A program made the position numbers and the translations under genes. A DNA stretch of 64,000 bases. Source: Diphasiastrum complanatum. Lineage: Eukaryota > Streptophyta > Lycopodiopsida > Lycopodiales > Lycopodiaceae. Under the pieces are notes generated by a model. That model worked only from the letters and a program-made list of their open reading frames with translations. It was not told where the DNA came from and made no database searches. The stretch spans positions 31,507,777 to 31,571,776 of the forward strand of contig CM055093.1 in NCBI GenBank assembly GCA_029204225.1, given 5' to 3'. Below are positions 1-13,829 of this stretch, one piece after another (position 1 is the first letter of the stretch; every line of letters starts with the position of its first letter).

Positions 1-186
1 ATATATGATACTCTTTTATATATTTTTTGGAGGTTAAAAAATGTTTGAAATTTTTTTAGTATAATTTTAATCGATATATTTTAAAAGATGTAATTTTTAT
101 GAAGAAGCATATTATTCAGAGTCTAAACATACCCTTTAGTGGAGGATTCACCTAAGAGAAGAGTATTTAGGAGGCTGAGATAGGAT

Positions 187-660
187 TTGGCTAACTTTTT
201 CCTTGATAATGATGGAGACACTCACCTTTGTGTTGACTATAAAAAGGTGAATAAGATTACCATAAACAACAGATATTTTTTGTCTAGGAGGATGCATAAT
301 CTAATCGATTGTCTAAATGGAATAATTTATTTCTCTAAGATAAATTTTAGATCATGCTACCATCATATAAGGATTATAAATGAGGACATTTCTAAAATTG
401 GTTTTTTAACTGGGTATGGCCACTATGAATTTTTGAATCAAGTATGACAATTATGAATGTTTGGTGTTATTGTTTGGACTCAAAAATACACCTGCTATAT
501 TCCAACAAATTTTTGAACAATATTTTTCCTCCAGAAAAAGTTTGTAGTAGTGTATTTGGACCACATATTCATCTATAGTTGGACCTTTAAGGACCATGAA
601 GAGCATTTTAGACAGGAAAAGTTTTATATTAATAGTCAAAAGGTAATTTTCTTCATACCA
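187..660 (+). pseudogene. Ty3/gypsy reverse transcriptase remnant
   Basis: A broken piece of a Ty3/gypsy polyprotein. The frame at 187-447 reads like the start of the gypsy RT palm: CVDYKKVNKITI, then YFSKINFRSCYHHIRI, matching the family pattern CVDYR.LNK.TI ... YFSKIDLRSGYHQIRI. After a frame change near 450 the sequence still reads GLKNTPAIFQQIF and then a YLD-like box near 555-570, the position of the catalytic YLDD, here with the second Asp lost. Stops and frame changes show it is dead. The rest of the same kind of element reappears at 3301-4291 after 2.6 kb of unrelated AT-rich DNA. Confidence 0.8.
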
Positions 661-2269
661 AACTCAAGTACCTAGGCCATACCATATTAAATTGCGACAA
701 TTATGATAAGATTTATAAGATACAAGAAAGACAAATATCGCAAAAATACAATGACATTTGTTTTGGAATTTGATTTAAAAATAATTATATTTTTTTGTTA
801 TTTTTTAGACTAATTTTAAGGCCAAAATCATGGTTTTTTTAAAGTTAATATCCAAATTAGAACAAAAAAACTACAAAAATAAAATGTATCTTTACAATAC
901 ATCATGACTTAAAAAATTTACAAACTTAATAAAACCATCATAATAGAAAATAAAACAACATTAAAAAATATATACATGATTTTTTAAAAGGCCGATTTCA
1001 TAAAATATAAAGGGCCTAACATACTTATAAATATATTTTTTTGTAGTATATTTTTCAAAGAATTTTTATGAATCTCTCAATTTAAAACTTTATATATTAT
1101 CAAAGTCGTTATTTTTTTTAGATATTGAAGTTGAAGACCAGTCATTATAATCAAAATCAACTGACATATCGTATTTTTAATTGGCCTCTAATGCTGGCAG
1201 AAAATCTTGTAAGTTTGGCTTTTTTTCGTTCACACACACGTACACACACACACGCACACGCACAAAAACATGCATATAGCCTTATGTCAAATTAACTCAG
1301 GTCAATTTTTTGAATTAAATATTGTTGACTTCCATAAATAGTTAGTCATTTGTCAATTTAAAATTAAATATTAAAAAATCCACATTTGTTAGACCTAGAT
1401 CATCAACACTTTATTGCTTATTATGTAGTCATTTTTTCTTGCATTTTGGAGAGATCGTGAGTAATGTTGTCTTCGATGGAGGAGGATATGACAGCTACTG
1501 CTTTACCATTTTTCTCCTTCCATTCGCAAAGCTACCACAATTTTTATTTATACCTTACTCAAAAGAATATTAGTTAACATGGTGTGTAACCATTGAACTT
1601 GCAATATTTTTGTCTAGTTACTTTTTTGGATATATAAATATATTCAATATAAATGATTTTCGCTATTTTTACAATTCAAAATACATAATTTTTGTTATTT
1701 TCAACAACCAAAAAGTGCAACAAGGCTTTCAATTTGAATTTCATGAACATCATCACACATTGTTCATGAATTATCATATTGTTTTTTTGTTTAAATTTTT
1801 TTTTTAAAACTTTTATCTTAATATTTAGTGTAAATATCTAGATTTTTAATTTGATTCTTTTGATTTACTAATAAATTTAAAATCTTAAAATTTAAGTTTT
1901 TAGATTTTTTAATTAAAAAAATCAATTAACATTTTATTTTTAAATTTTTCAAAACTTATAGAACTTCTTTAAAAATTATATTTAAAGTTTTAGAAGATTT
2001 CTAATTTTTTGATATTTAGTAATTTTGAATTTTAAACTTTTTGATTTTTTTAATTTTCAGTTTTAATTTTTTTTTAATAAAGCCATTGTCCACGAAATTG
2101 TCGACATAGCATAGTTCAACATTCTTATGCTTAACATAGGAAAATTAAACATAGGACCATTTTTTTGACAACTTTGTTGACAAAAACAATGAAGACCTAT
2201 GTTTAGTCTTATGCCTTACATAGGACTTGAAACTAGACCTTCGTTGACAAGGTATATGACTGAAATTAG

Positions 2270-2393
2270 GCCTTTGTTGCTTTTGTCAACAAGGTTATCG
2301 ACAAAGTGTAGCTATGTTCAACATTGCTATGTTGAGCATAAGAATGTTGAGCTATGCTTTATCAACAAAGTTGTTGACAAAAGCAACGAAGGC
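2270..2393. repeat. imperfect inverted repeat (foldback)
   Basis: Left arm 2270-2324 and right arm 2344-2393 are imperfect reverse complements of about 50 nt, with a loop near 19 nt. Both arms contain the TTGTTGCTTTTGTCAACAA type word or its complement. It may be part of a small foldback or MITE-like element; no terminal target duplication was identified. Confidence 0.6.
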
Positions 2394-2524
2394 CCATGAT
2401 CATTTATATGCTAAACATAACAAAAGTTTTTTTTCTGCTATGCTTTGTTAACAAAGTTGTTGACAAAAGCAATGAAGGCCCATGCTCATTTTATATGTTG
2501 AACATAACAAAAGTTTTTTTTTTG
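2351..2524. repeat. 86-bp tandem duplication
   Basis: Two copies starting at 2351 and 2437 share GCTATGCTTT, then AACAAAGTTGTTGACAAAAG, AAGGCCCATG and CATAACAAAAGTTTTTTT with few differences. The first copy overlaps the right arm of the foldback, so duplication followed or accompanied hairpin formation. Confidence 0.7.
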
Positions 2525-3300
2525 TTATAATAAGCAATATAATATCTTCTAACCATAGGCTGATAAGCTACGATCATCTCTTGAGATAACGATAGCTATA
2601 GCTAAGCATAGCAAAAGTTTTTCTTGTATATTCAACATAGCAAAAGAGCTGAAAACTTAAAAATTTTATAATTAAATTAAAAAAAATCTAAGAATATAAA
2701 AATTAACCAAGAAAAAAATTGAAATTTAAAAAATTTAAAAACCTAAAAAATCATAAAATTCAAAAAAAAAATTTAATCTAAATTTAAATTGATATGTTTG
2801 AAAAATGTCTCGCTAAAACATGAGTTGAAAATAAGTCATGAGCTTAATGAAATTCAAGTTGTAAGTCTTGTTGCACTTTTGTCTTTTCAAATAGTAAAAT
2901 CTCACAAGCTTTTTAATTTAATTCTATATTCATTTGTCAAATACAATCAATCAAAAGAAATTAATATTCTAATCATTATAATTTGTTTGTAATAACTTAA
3001 ATATGTAAGTTTATAAATCTTTGTAACATATTAATAAATCATAAAAATTTTAAACTACCCAAATAACTTGAAATCATAATTGTTTTTCAAAATTTACCAA
3101 TCTAAATTTAAAAAATTTGATAATTTTTTAAGCAATAATTTGTTTATATTTGAATTTTTTTAATATGACAAATTTTTTTTAAAGATTGGTATTTTAATTT
3201 TTTTTGTACTTGTAAGTTTTAAGAATTTTTTTTTCAAAAATTTAGTTGTACTTCTAAATTTAAGATTTAAAATGTTGGCATTTTTTTTTAACAATAAAAA

Positions 3301-4291
3301 ATTATGGTCTCTAGGTAAAATCATTTCTTGGCTTCACAAGATTTTTCACACATATTCATCAACAATCTACCACCACCAGGGACGATTCATGGGGTCTATG
3401 TTTTCATGGGTCATGCTAACTACTATCGGATCTTCATTTTAGATTTTGCGGAGTTAGCAAGATCAATTTACAAACTCACCACGGAACCTCATTGGAGGAG
3501 GAAGCTCTACAGGCTTTCCAAAAGCTTAAAGACGCATTGGTCTCAACAATTTGGACAATAGAATTTCATGTGCACACTGATGTTTCAAAGTATGCAGTGG
3601 GAGCCATCTTGACCCACAACAAGGAGAATGCAAAAAGGACTTTCCAATCCAATTTGCTAGCCGACAACTAGTGATTCAAAAATGAACTACTCAACCATAG
3701 AGCGGGAAGCATTGGCCATGATTTATGCGATCAAGAAGTTTAGACATTATTTGATGGCCACACATTTTGTATTTTATATGGACCATGGCCCTTGTTCTAT
3801 CTCGTTAATAAAACTTGCAGCACAGGGCGAATCGCTTGACGGTTGCTACTATTGTTGGAGTTTGATTTTCTAATAGTGGTGCGCAAGGGAAAGCAATATT
3901 ATATGGTAGATCATGTGTCGTAAATCAAAGTGAAGGAAACTACCATCCAACCTAATGATGAGTTACCGAATGTTGCCTTATTCTACATTGATACAATACC
4001 AGAATGGGTCATAGATATAGTTGAATATCTAATGTGGGGCCAACCAGATAAATCTCTACCCAAGGTAGAACAACATAAATTGATACTTAAGGCTAGACCT
4101 TATCAACTGATTGTCGGCCAATTATATCGATGAAAATCAGATATCATCCTTTGAAGATGTGTTTATCCACATGAGACCACCCAAATTATTTCATTCTCAC
4201 ATGAAGGTATGGGTGGTAATTATTTTGCATCTGACATTATAGTTTGCAAGATCTTGCAATCAAGATACTGGTGGCCAACCATTCATAAAAC
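3301..4291 (+). pseudogene. Ty3/gypsy RT-connection, RNase H and integrase N-terminus remnant
   Basis: Plus-strand frames read, in order, gypsy RT thumb/connection (MGHANYYRIFILDFAELAR, compare FLG.A.YYRRFI.DFS.IA, about 3400-3470), RNase H (NYSTIEREALAMIYAIKKFRHYL, about 3685-3750), a spacer, and the integrase zinc-finger region (KARPYQLIVGQLYR at about 4090-4130, then a region reading SRYWWPTIHKTVKKWC near 4260-4305). Frames change several times and stops intervene. The fragment stops at about 4291, where an inverted copia LTR begins. It is the 3' part of the same class of element as the RT fragment at 187-660. Confidence 0.8.
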
Positions 4292-5601
<1,310 letters not shown>

Positions 5602-6598
5602 TAGGAGACTAACAAATCTATTAAAATTGGATGGTTGTTTTTTTCTTGTATGATATGCTAGAAATGAGGGGATTTAACTCAAGAGAATACTTAGAGTTGA
5701 GTACTTAGAGTTGAGTTAAACTCATTTTTATCTTGATGGATCCCTAGTAGGATAAACTGTAATACTTTGGATTTTTGGATATTCTAAGCGTATTTGTACC
5801 AAGTTCATGTAAGTGTTTTACATGAACATGATGTTACTAACTTATAGAGAGTAAATTCTAAATGAGAAAATTAATTGCCTAGTGTACTTTCCAAACCTAA
5901 GTTTGTAATCCAAAGAAGAGATAAAGAATTGAAAGATCATCATATCTCTAAGTACTTGTTTGATAGTTAGAGTCAAACTAAGGATAATGATTTTCTAGGT
6001 AAACGTTGAAAGTTAAAGAGATCGTGTCTGATTTTCTTTCCTACTCTGAGGATAGAACCAGTTCAAGAGGGAAAGAATGTTACATCCATGTCCTATATAT
6101 AGGATTCAGCATAGTCCTAGACTTGGATACATGGTACTCCAGTACTCGAAATCAATATTGTAATTAATAATTTTTTGAGGACCCAGTCACACATTATAAG
6201 AAAAAGTTCCTCAAGATCCTACTTACAAGACAAACACACTATGGAGAAACCACCCAATCAAGTAGAAGCAACCAATCAACTCTAGAAGCTTCACCCCCAA
6301 GCCAAGGAATATGAAGCATGAAAGTAGAGTGAGAGTCTGGCAATGAATCAACCACAAATGTGTTGTAGTAGGGTGAGTTTGGCCTCCTTATATAGAGCCT
6401 AGAACCAACTGTGCACATGGTCATGCAAGGTCCTAACTCCCCTATACATAGATTCATCTAGAATAGAGTCTCTATGCATGGATCTTCTATTCATAGATTG
6501 CTATTGATAACTCTACACATGTCTTGACTGTCCCAAACCTTGTACTAACTCCATTTAGTGAGTTTTGGGCCTCACAAGGATATTAGTTAATTTCATGT
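5602..6598. other. unassigned spacer between inverted LTR copies
   Basis: About 1 kb lying between the minus-strand solo LTR and the plus-strand 5' LTR of element X. I see no protein similarity. A short word, TACTTAGAGTTGAG, is tandemly duplicated near 5688-5716. It may be older host or transposon DNA into which both copies inserted. Confidence 0.4.
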
Positions 6599-7591
6599 TG
6601 TTGGATTATTCTCCTTCTTACCAATCGACTAATTTATTTTAATCTTCATCCATTGTTTATCCAGTTTAGCATATTTTCTCGTGTGTTTACACAGTTTGCA
6701 GAATTACAAGTGTTTTTACACAGTTTGTAGAATTACACGGAGTTTACGATAGTGTCTCCTTTTTCGCCTGTCAAGAATCTTATTGAAAAATGCAGCTTCT
6801 CCTTTTTTGTATTTTTTGCTTGACAGAAATCTCGTGTAAAATCACAATGTCACATTTTTCGCTTTTTCCAAAGAGCCTCAAATGTTAAGGAAATGACTCT
6901 GGCCAAGTGTGGGGCAATCCTAAATGAGATTTAAGGGCACCTTCATTTTTTGTGTCTTTTTCGCTTTTTCGCAAGAAATCCGACTGTGTCGCCTGTGGCT
7001 GTTCTAGTTCATTTCTGCAGAGCTAAATTTTTGGTTCATTTATGTAGGCAGAATGTTTATGTCCAATTTCACCGCTTATCAACAATCAATGACAAGGACT
7101 GGATGGATGCCAACTGATCATCAGCCAACTGGCGATCGCAATTGACGACCTAATCTCTTAGTATAAATTGTTGTTCATATTCATACATTTTCATGATGAT
7201 AATCAGAATCATCTGATCATGTAATCATCAAGATTCATAAACATTTGAATAATTAGCTCTCTCTCTCAAGCCTGCAAGCTTGAACACTCTTGAGCATTCG
7301 AGCTCACTTCTTAGAGTTGTTTTAGAGATTGCTATTGCGCTACTACTTATCAGCATTGCCCTTAATTTAGACTTTCATTTTTAGCCGCTCAGAGATAGCA
7401 TAGAGCACATGGCTTCAATTCGCAACTTATTGTACTCATTTACTTCTGTTTCGTTTTGAATCGATACTATCTTTTATTGCATTCAGCTTTGTCTCAAAAT
7501 GTATGTATTTCTGGGGTTCTTAGTGACTAATTATTTGTCTGATAATTTTTTATGCTTAGTTGTTTGGCTACGTAATCACTGTAGTACTGGC
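6599..7591 (+). repeat. 5' LTR of element X, first part
   Basis: Begins TGTTGGATT and matches the 3' LTR at 20871 onwards and the inverted solo LTR. A likely TATA region reads AGTATAAATT near 7160, matching AGTATAAATAA near 21540 in the 3' LTR. It stops at CTGGC (7587-7591), the left copy of the target duplication made by nested element N. Confidence 0.85.
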
Positions 7592-8533
7592 TGATGGAAA
7601 GTGCAAATTGAAATTTCTGTAAAATTCTGGTGACGAACTGATGAGAGTCTCTCGAATGATTCACAAAATTGTTCGCATAACTGTTCTAATCATGAATAGT
7701 TTCTGCTCGAGAAAATTTTGCGAAAAAGATCAATCAAGCTATGTAACGAAACGAGAAGAATTCGCAAAAAGATCAATCAGGCTCTGTAACAAAACGAATA
7801 AATGAAACTAGATGAAATGAAATGAAGTGAAACGAAACTTGATTGAGATCAAAAATTGATTTATGTTGTAATCCAAATGATCGCGAAGCGAAACACGAAG
7901 TGATTCATGAACAAAATCAGTTCGTGTGGAATTCATATATGATTGTTGGTCACTACCGGCTATATCATTCCTACAATCCTCCAGAGTGTAGACAGACACT
8001 GTTGATCTACGTTATAGATTAATATAGCATTCAACAAAATTAGACCAATGTGTGGAATTGAATAAACAAGTAAATGAGATACACGAATAGTAGCAGACAA
8101 ATATTCATTCAAGATCATACAATCATTCTGGATAATAAGCGCATAATAGCTACAATATTATCTATTGATCTTCTGATTTCAAGCATTGTGTGACAGATCC
8201 ACACAGTGCATTGGTGTGAGAGAAATACAATTCTCTCACGAATAGTGTCTCGCTTACGAGTGGACTTCTAAATCTGCTGATCCTCTTACAAAATTGTCTC
8301 GCTCACAAGCGGACATATATTTTGTATATTTTTGTCTTACAATTTTATTCATCAAGTAGAAAGTATATAGTTTGTGAACTTTTTCATGTCACGTCGTGTA
8401 ACTTCCTTGATTAGAAAGATTAAATATCTATAACTAACCATGGATTACAAGAGTGGCAGATTAGCCACGTCCTAAAGTACTTCTACTAATGTCATCATAT
8501 CAGATCAAATGTTTGTACCCCATGGTACTTGGT
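7592..8533 (-). repeat. 3' LTR of element N, lacking its U3 start
   Basis: Aligns with the right LTR (12685-13657) from its TGATGGAAAGTGC end to ATGGTACTTGGT. The outermost ~167 bp of the right LTR (TGAAGAAAC end) is missing here. The RNase H reading frame directly abuts at 8534, so the deletion also took the end of pol and the purine tract. Confidence 0.85.
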
Positions 8534-11405
8534 TGACCTTCAATGAAAGTAGTCTGCAACATCTTCTTCCCGATCAGATCCCTTATCAGGTGGTACCTGA
8601 TCGCCATGTGTTTCATCCTTGAGTGAAACAGAAGGTCTTTTGTTAGATGTATTGCAGATGTGTTGTTCATCTACAAAACCAGAGATTCATTCCTCGTTTT
8701 GCTGAGTTCGTCAAGGAACTGTTTGAGCCAAATGATTTCATTAGCCATCTTTGTTGCTACTACGTACTCTGCTTCGTAGGATCACTGAGCCACAATGGTC
8801 TGCTTCTTGCTGACCCAGAAAATTGCTGCTCCTGACGCGATGATGCACTTTTGCAGTCGTCCTTGAGAGATGCCCAGCTAGCATCACTGTAGGAAAGCAT
8901 CTGGAACTCTGCATCATGAGAATAACACAAACCAAAATCCTTTATTAATTGAAGGTATAGAAATTTATTTCGCAATCTTCTAATGAGTTGAGCCTAGATT
9001 CGTACAGAATTGGCTCATCTTGAACATGGCATAAGCAATGTCAGGACATGTGTTATCTGCAAGGTACATCAACGATCCGATCAACTTTCTATATGGTGTA
9101 AGTTGTATCAATTCTCTTTCTTCTTCAGTCTTCGAACAGTCTTCATTGGTCAGGACTGTTCCTGCAAGCATTGGAGTGTTTGCTCCTTTGCAACTCAGCA
9201 TCCCAAAATCTTCTAAGATATTCTCGGTATATCTGGATTGATGAAGGTACAATTTACCTCCCTCATAGTCCCTATCAATTTGTAAGCCAAAATAACATCT
9301 GGCTTCTCCTAGGTCTGTAATCTCAAAATGTTTCGAGATATCATACTTCACCTCAGCAGTAAGCTCCTCACTCTTGCAGAGTATCAGAGTGTCATCCACA
9401 TACATAGCTACAATGATGATCTTCCCATCTGTAATTCGTACATAAACATTGGAATCAGCCATTAGTGGCTTGATTCCTAAGGATTTCAAGGCTTGATCTT
9501 TCTTATACCATTGTCATGCTGACTGCTTCAGACCGTAGATACTCCTATGCATTCCGCATGCATAATTAGGAAGTGAATTTGAGATATAGCTTGTGAGTTG
9601 ATCCATGTAGACTTCTTCGTCTAGCTCACCATGCAAGAAGGTTGTCTTCTCATCCACGATGTGAATCCTAAAATCATAAGCAGCTGCATATGCAAACATT
9701 AAACATAGGGATGAATGTTTCACGACAGGAGAGAAGGTCTTAGCATAGTCAATACCATATCTTTGAGAAAATCCCTTTGCTACAAGTCTTACTTTATACT
9801 TTGAGATATTTCCATCCAGTCCATACTTTAGCTTGTATACCCACTTGTATTTTATAGTCTTTCACTTATCTGGTAATGGCTACAATGTCCATATCTGATT
9901 CTTCCTCATGGATTCCATCTCCTCATTCATAGCTTGGATCCATTTGTCCTTCTCTGGACATTCAGTTGCTTCCTCGAATGTCTGTGGTTCACCACTGAAT
10001 CCACAAAACTCTTCTGACGTAGAAGTTGAGCTGCCTGGCACAAATCTTGCTAGCGCTCTTCATTCTCTCTTTGACCTTTTAGGAGATCCTCCTAGAACTA
10101 CAATGCTCTTGTCTTTATCTGCTCTGCTAGGACTAGAACCATTTGGGTTTACAATTATTGTAGCAGTAGGCTGCCTTGCAAATCTTTCTTCATCTGATTC
10201 ATCACTCGAATGAGATGCGATTCAAACATCTTCGTCTGAGTGTTCGTCCTCTACTCCCTTTGCCACAGTTGGTAGATCATAGTACTATCTTCCAAGGACC
10301 TCATAACTGACAGGATCATCGTTGGCCATCGTTCCGCTCTCATCAAATTGACATCTCTGACTGTCTTCAATGTGTTTGTCTCTGGCATATAGACTCTGTA
10401 GTATGACAAATTATTGTCATATCCTACAAGATATCTTTATTTTGCTTTCTCATCAAGCTTCTTTTGAAGCTTATCAGGAACATGTGCATAAGCTGCACAG
10501 TCAAAGATTTGGATGTGAGTCAGATTGGGTTTTCTACCCCACCATAATTTGTGTGGTGTCGTGTGAGGAACACTGGATTTTCATGTCCTATTCTGAATGT
10601 AAGTAACTATAGCTACTGCTTCAGCCCACAACACTCTTGGAGCTTTCGAATAGGCCATCATACATCTAGCAGCTTCCATTAGAGTCATGTTCTTATTTTC
10701 TGCAACACCGTTGTGCTACGATGTGTAAGATGTAGTTCTTCTGAGAATGATTCCACGATTATTACAAAAGTCAATGAATCAATTTGAGATGTATTCTCCA
10801 CCTCGACCTGTTCTGATCTGCTTTACCTTACTTCTTGTGCATTCTTCTACCCAGTTCACATACTTTGTGAATTTGTCAAATGCTTCTGATTTATTGTGAA
10901 TAAAATAGACTCTGGAAAACTTACTGTAATCATCAATAAAGGTAATATAATATTTTGAGCCTCCTGCTGAGATCATGTTGAAAGGTCCACAAATGTCAGA
11001 ATGTACTAACTCCAGAATCTTGGTTGTTTTGTAGGAGTCCTTGACAAGAGGAGTACATGACATCTTACCCTTCAAACATGCATCATAGGTCATCGAACTG
11101 GTTGCATTCAAGATGCTTACCCCTATGATTGTTCCATGATGGCTTGCTTGATATAGTGTCATTGAGTTCATATGACATAGTCTCATGTGCCATAGAGTAT
11201 CTGGCAAATCATCATGAGTCTGATGCACTTGATCTGTAGGTAGGTGTACCTTCAAGTGATACAAGTTGCCTTTTCTTCTACCTTGAGTGATCAGCATACT
11301 GGTACTTGCATCAACAACGTTGCATGTTTCGTTTGAGAACGTTACATGCATCCCTGCATCAACTATTCTTGCCACTGATAGCAAGTCTTGCTGCAGTGTA
11401 GGCAC
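8534..11405 (-). pseudogene. element N pol: integrase, RT and RNase H, broken
   Basis: Reading on the minus strand from 11405. Gag-pre-integrase (LWHMRLCHMN) and integrase core boxes LVHSDICGPF and FIDDYSKF are visible, followed by NGVAENKN, the region of the catalytic Glu, after in-frame stops near 10779. RT follows (KYGLDGNISKYK, near 9800), then IHIVDEKTTFLHGEL near 9640, and the active site YVDDTLIL is intact near 9385. RNase H shows YSDASWASLKDD near 8890 and NNTSAIHLTKD near 8640. The expected ADIFTKPL end is absent because of the deletion joining pol to the 3' LTR. Several stops and frame changes make it non-functional. Confidence 0.88.
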
Positions 11406-11543
11406 GAACAGAACATCTTTGAGTCATCTGTCTCTGTCGTTTGTGTTGAGCCATAGTGAACTAATACCATTCATTTGATACTTTGATCCATCTCCAAGAA
11501 TGATAAGTCTGGATGGATCTGAACTTCGGAAATCAGACATGAT

Positions 11544-12608
11544 TCATCTTGATGTAACGAAGTGTGAGGTAGCTCCTGAATTAAGGATTACCTCCAGTGT
11601 GTCAGGTGTTGATACTGCACACATGTCTGCACAGATGTAGGCGGTCGAATTTCTGTGATTCAATCTTTCTTTGCCCATCTTTGATCTCTCTGGCTCCTCG
11701 ACATAGGATGAACAATTATTGTTCTCCTGTCTGCTTTGAGCTGATTTGTTTCTTGGGTTTTTGGTGGCAGTCCATGGCTGCATGACCCTTCTTATAAAAA
11801 TGGATACACTCGATCTTCAGATTTAGCCAACACAGATCGACAGTATGTCCTTTGCGTTTGCATTCTTGTCTCCACTCTGCTGTTTCGACCTTCCTTTGTT
11901 CTTCCATTTACCTTTGCTAGTTTCTTCTGCTTGTTGATCATGATCCTGCTTTCGATCTGACTCTCTCTTAGGCTTGAATTTTTTCTTTGTCTTCTCCTTG
12001 TTGCTGTAGAGAGCTTGGTCAGAAGCATCTTTGTGATCAAGGTGCTCTCAAATCTCGACAATTGTCTTTTTGAGTGTCATTGTAGGATCCTTTGCTAGCA
12101 GCATTCTGGTTGTTTAGAAGGATCTTTGTAAAGCTCTCAACAGATAAGTGAGCTACTTCTTTGACGATACTACATTTTTTGCTCCAAAATTGTGTAGTGA
12201 AAGGAATAGATCTTTCATCTTTCTAATAAAGGAAGTGAGGTCTTTACCATCCCATTGTAGGTTTGTCAATTGATCTTAAAACATCATTATCTAACTGCGT
12301 GATTTCATCTGAAATCTTGTGAATAGAGTATCCCACATCTCTTTTGTTTTAGAGAGTGTAGCCAGGTCAAGAGTTAGGCTATCCTTGATGGATGATGATA
12401 ACAAGGCTATTGCCTTGTCATTCTTCTCCCTCCATTCACGTAGCTCCTTGCTTGTTGTTGTAGGCATCTCCTTAGTGACATATACCTAGGGGAATAATCC
12501 TTCTCCCTTTAGTATCAACGAGGTCATAACCTTCCATGCTAGGAAGTTAGATCCTGATGAATCGAGGACTATATAGGTCTTAGATTGTATGTTGTTTATT
12601 GAAGCCAT
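11544..12608 (-). pseudogene. element N gag and protease, broken
   Basis: The start at 12608 follows the primer binding site by about 60 bp and reads MASINNIQSKTYI. Downstream copia gag features appear in shifting frames: LQWDGKDLTSFI near 12260 and a nucleocapsid region at 11907-11716 with two degenerate knuckles (CKRKGHTVDLC and CIHFYKKGHAAMDC), each lacking one of the usual cysteines. The protease segment reads VILNSGATSHF near 11600; the family motif is DSGA, so the catalytic Asp is Asn here. Stops near 12490, 12200 and 12060 confirm decay. Confidence 0.8.
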
Positions 12609-12671
12609 TGCTGTGAATTGTGTTCTCACTTGTTAATGGTTCTTTGTTTGAATGCTTAGTCAGACTATGAG

Positions 12672-12683
12672 GCTCTAATACCA
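12672..12683 (-). other. element N primer binding site (tRNA-iMet type)
   Basis: On the minus strand the bases next to the 5' LTR read TGGTATTAGAGC, one difference from the usual copia site TGGTATCAGAGC, one base inside the LTR end at 12685. Confidence 0.85.
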
Positions 12684-12684
12684 C

Positions 12685-13824
12685 TGATCGAAAGTGCAAA
12701 TTGAAATTTCAGTAAAATCTTGGTGATGAACTGATGGGAGTCTCTCGAACGATTTGCGAAATTATTCACAACTTTTTTTATCACGAATAATTTTTGCTCG
12801 AGAAGAATTTGCGAAAAAGATCGATCAAGCTCTGTAACGAAACGAGAAGAATTTGCGAAAAGATCAATCAGGCTCTGTAATGAAACGAAATGAAACTAGA
12901 CGAAACGAAGCGAAGCGAAACAAAACTTGAATGAGCTCTGAAATATATTTATGCTGAAAGCCAAGTGATTGTGAAGCAAAACATGAAACCAAAACATTCA
13001 CGAACAAAATCAATTCATGTGGAATTCAGATATGATTGCTGGTCATTGCCGACTATATCATTCTTACAATCCTCCAGAATATAGACAAACAGTGATGATC
13101 TACATTGTAGATTAATATAGCATTCAACAAAATCAAACCAATGTGCGAAATTGAATAAACAAGTAAATGAGATACACAAATAGTAACAGACAAATATTCA
13201 TTCGAGATCATACAATCATTCTAAATAATATGCGTACAATAACTTCAGTATTATCTATTGATCTTCTGATTTCAAGCACTGTGTGACAGATCCACACAGT
13301 GCATTGGTGTGAGTAGTGTCTCGCTTACTAATAATGTCTCGCTTACTAATACAATTCTCTCACGAATAGTGTCTCGCTTACTAGCGGAATTCTGGATCTA
13401 CTGATCCTCTTACAAAATTGTCTCACTCACAGGCAGATATATATTTTGTATATTTTTGTCTTACAATTTTATGCATCAAGCATAAAGTATATAGTTTGTG
13501 AATTTTTTCATGTCACGTCGTGTAACTTCCCTGATCAGGAAGATTAAACATCTTTAACTAACCATGGATTACAAGAGTGGCAGATTAGCCACGTCCTAAA
13601 GTACTTCTGTTGATGTCACGATATCAGATCAAATGTTTGTACCCCATGGTACTTGGTAGATTTTCTTGGTCTTTTGTGGAGCATGAATGATTTTGCGTCG
13701 CAAAACAATTTCTTGTCATGTGTTGTGAAACTGTTCGCAAACATTCCTGCTTCGTGTGCCTTCTGTGTCAAAATCAGGGTGAAAAGCTAGCAAAGCTTAG
13801 CAAATGAAACGTTTTGTTTCTTCA
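12685..13824 (-). repeat. 5' LTR of element N
   Basis: 1140 bp, in element orientation TGAAGAAACAAAACG ... TTTCGATCA. The same start word opens the LTR of element Z at 39140 and the LTR fragment at 58170. The sequence carries a local duplication near 13310-13380 (GTGTCTCGCTTACTA words repeated) that the 3' LTR lacks. Confidence 0.88.
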
Positions 13825-13829
13825 TTGGC

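Larger units (their letters stand above)
661..3300. other. AT-rich non-coding block between two gypsy fragments
   Basis: No open reading frame of interest. The block is very AT-rich with many T and A runs. It holds a short CA-rich microsatellite (about 1231-1265), a foldback (2270-2393) and an 86-bp tandem repeat (2351-2524). Because gypsy RT lies on the left and gypsy connection/RNase H/integrase lies on the right in the same orientation, this block probably replaced or split the middle of one gypsy element. That is inference; no clean target duplication was found. Confidence 0.55.
7592..13824 (-). mobile_element. Ty1/copia element N, nested in the 5' LTR of X
   Basis: A copia element in reverse orientation, flanked by CTGGC (7587-7591) and TTGGC (13825-13829), a 5-bp target duplication with one difference. 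The host LTR sequence reads on across the gap, as the uninterrupted copies show. In element orientation: 5' LTR 13824-12685, primer binding site, gag from about 12608, protease, integrase, RT, RNase H, then a shortened 3' LTR. All coding domains are recognisable but carry stops. It belongs to the same family as element Z at 36146-40310 (both share IHIVDEKTTFLHGEL in RT and LVHSDICGPF in integrase). Confidence 0.9.
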
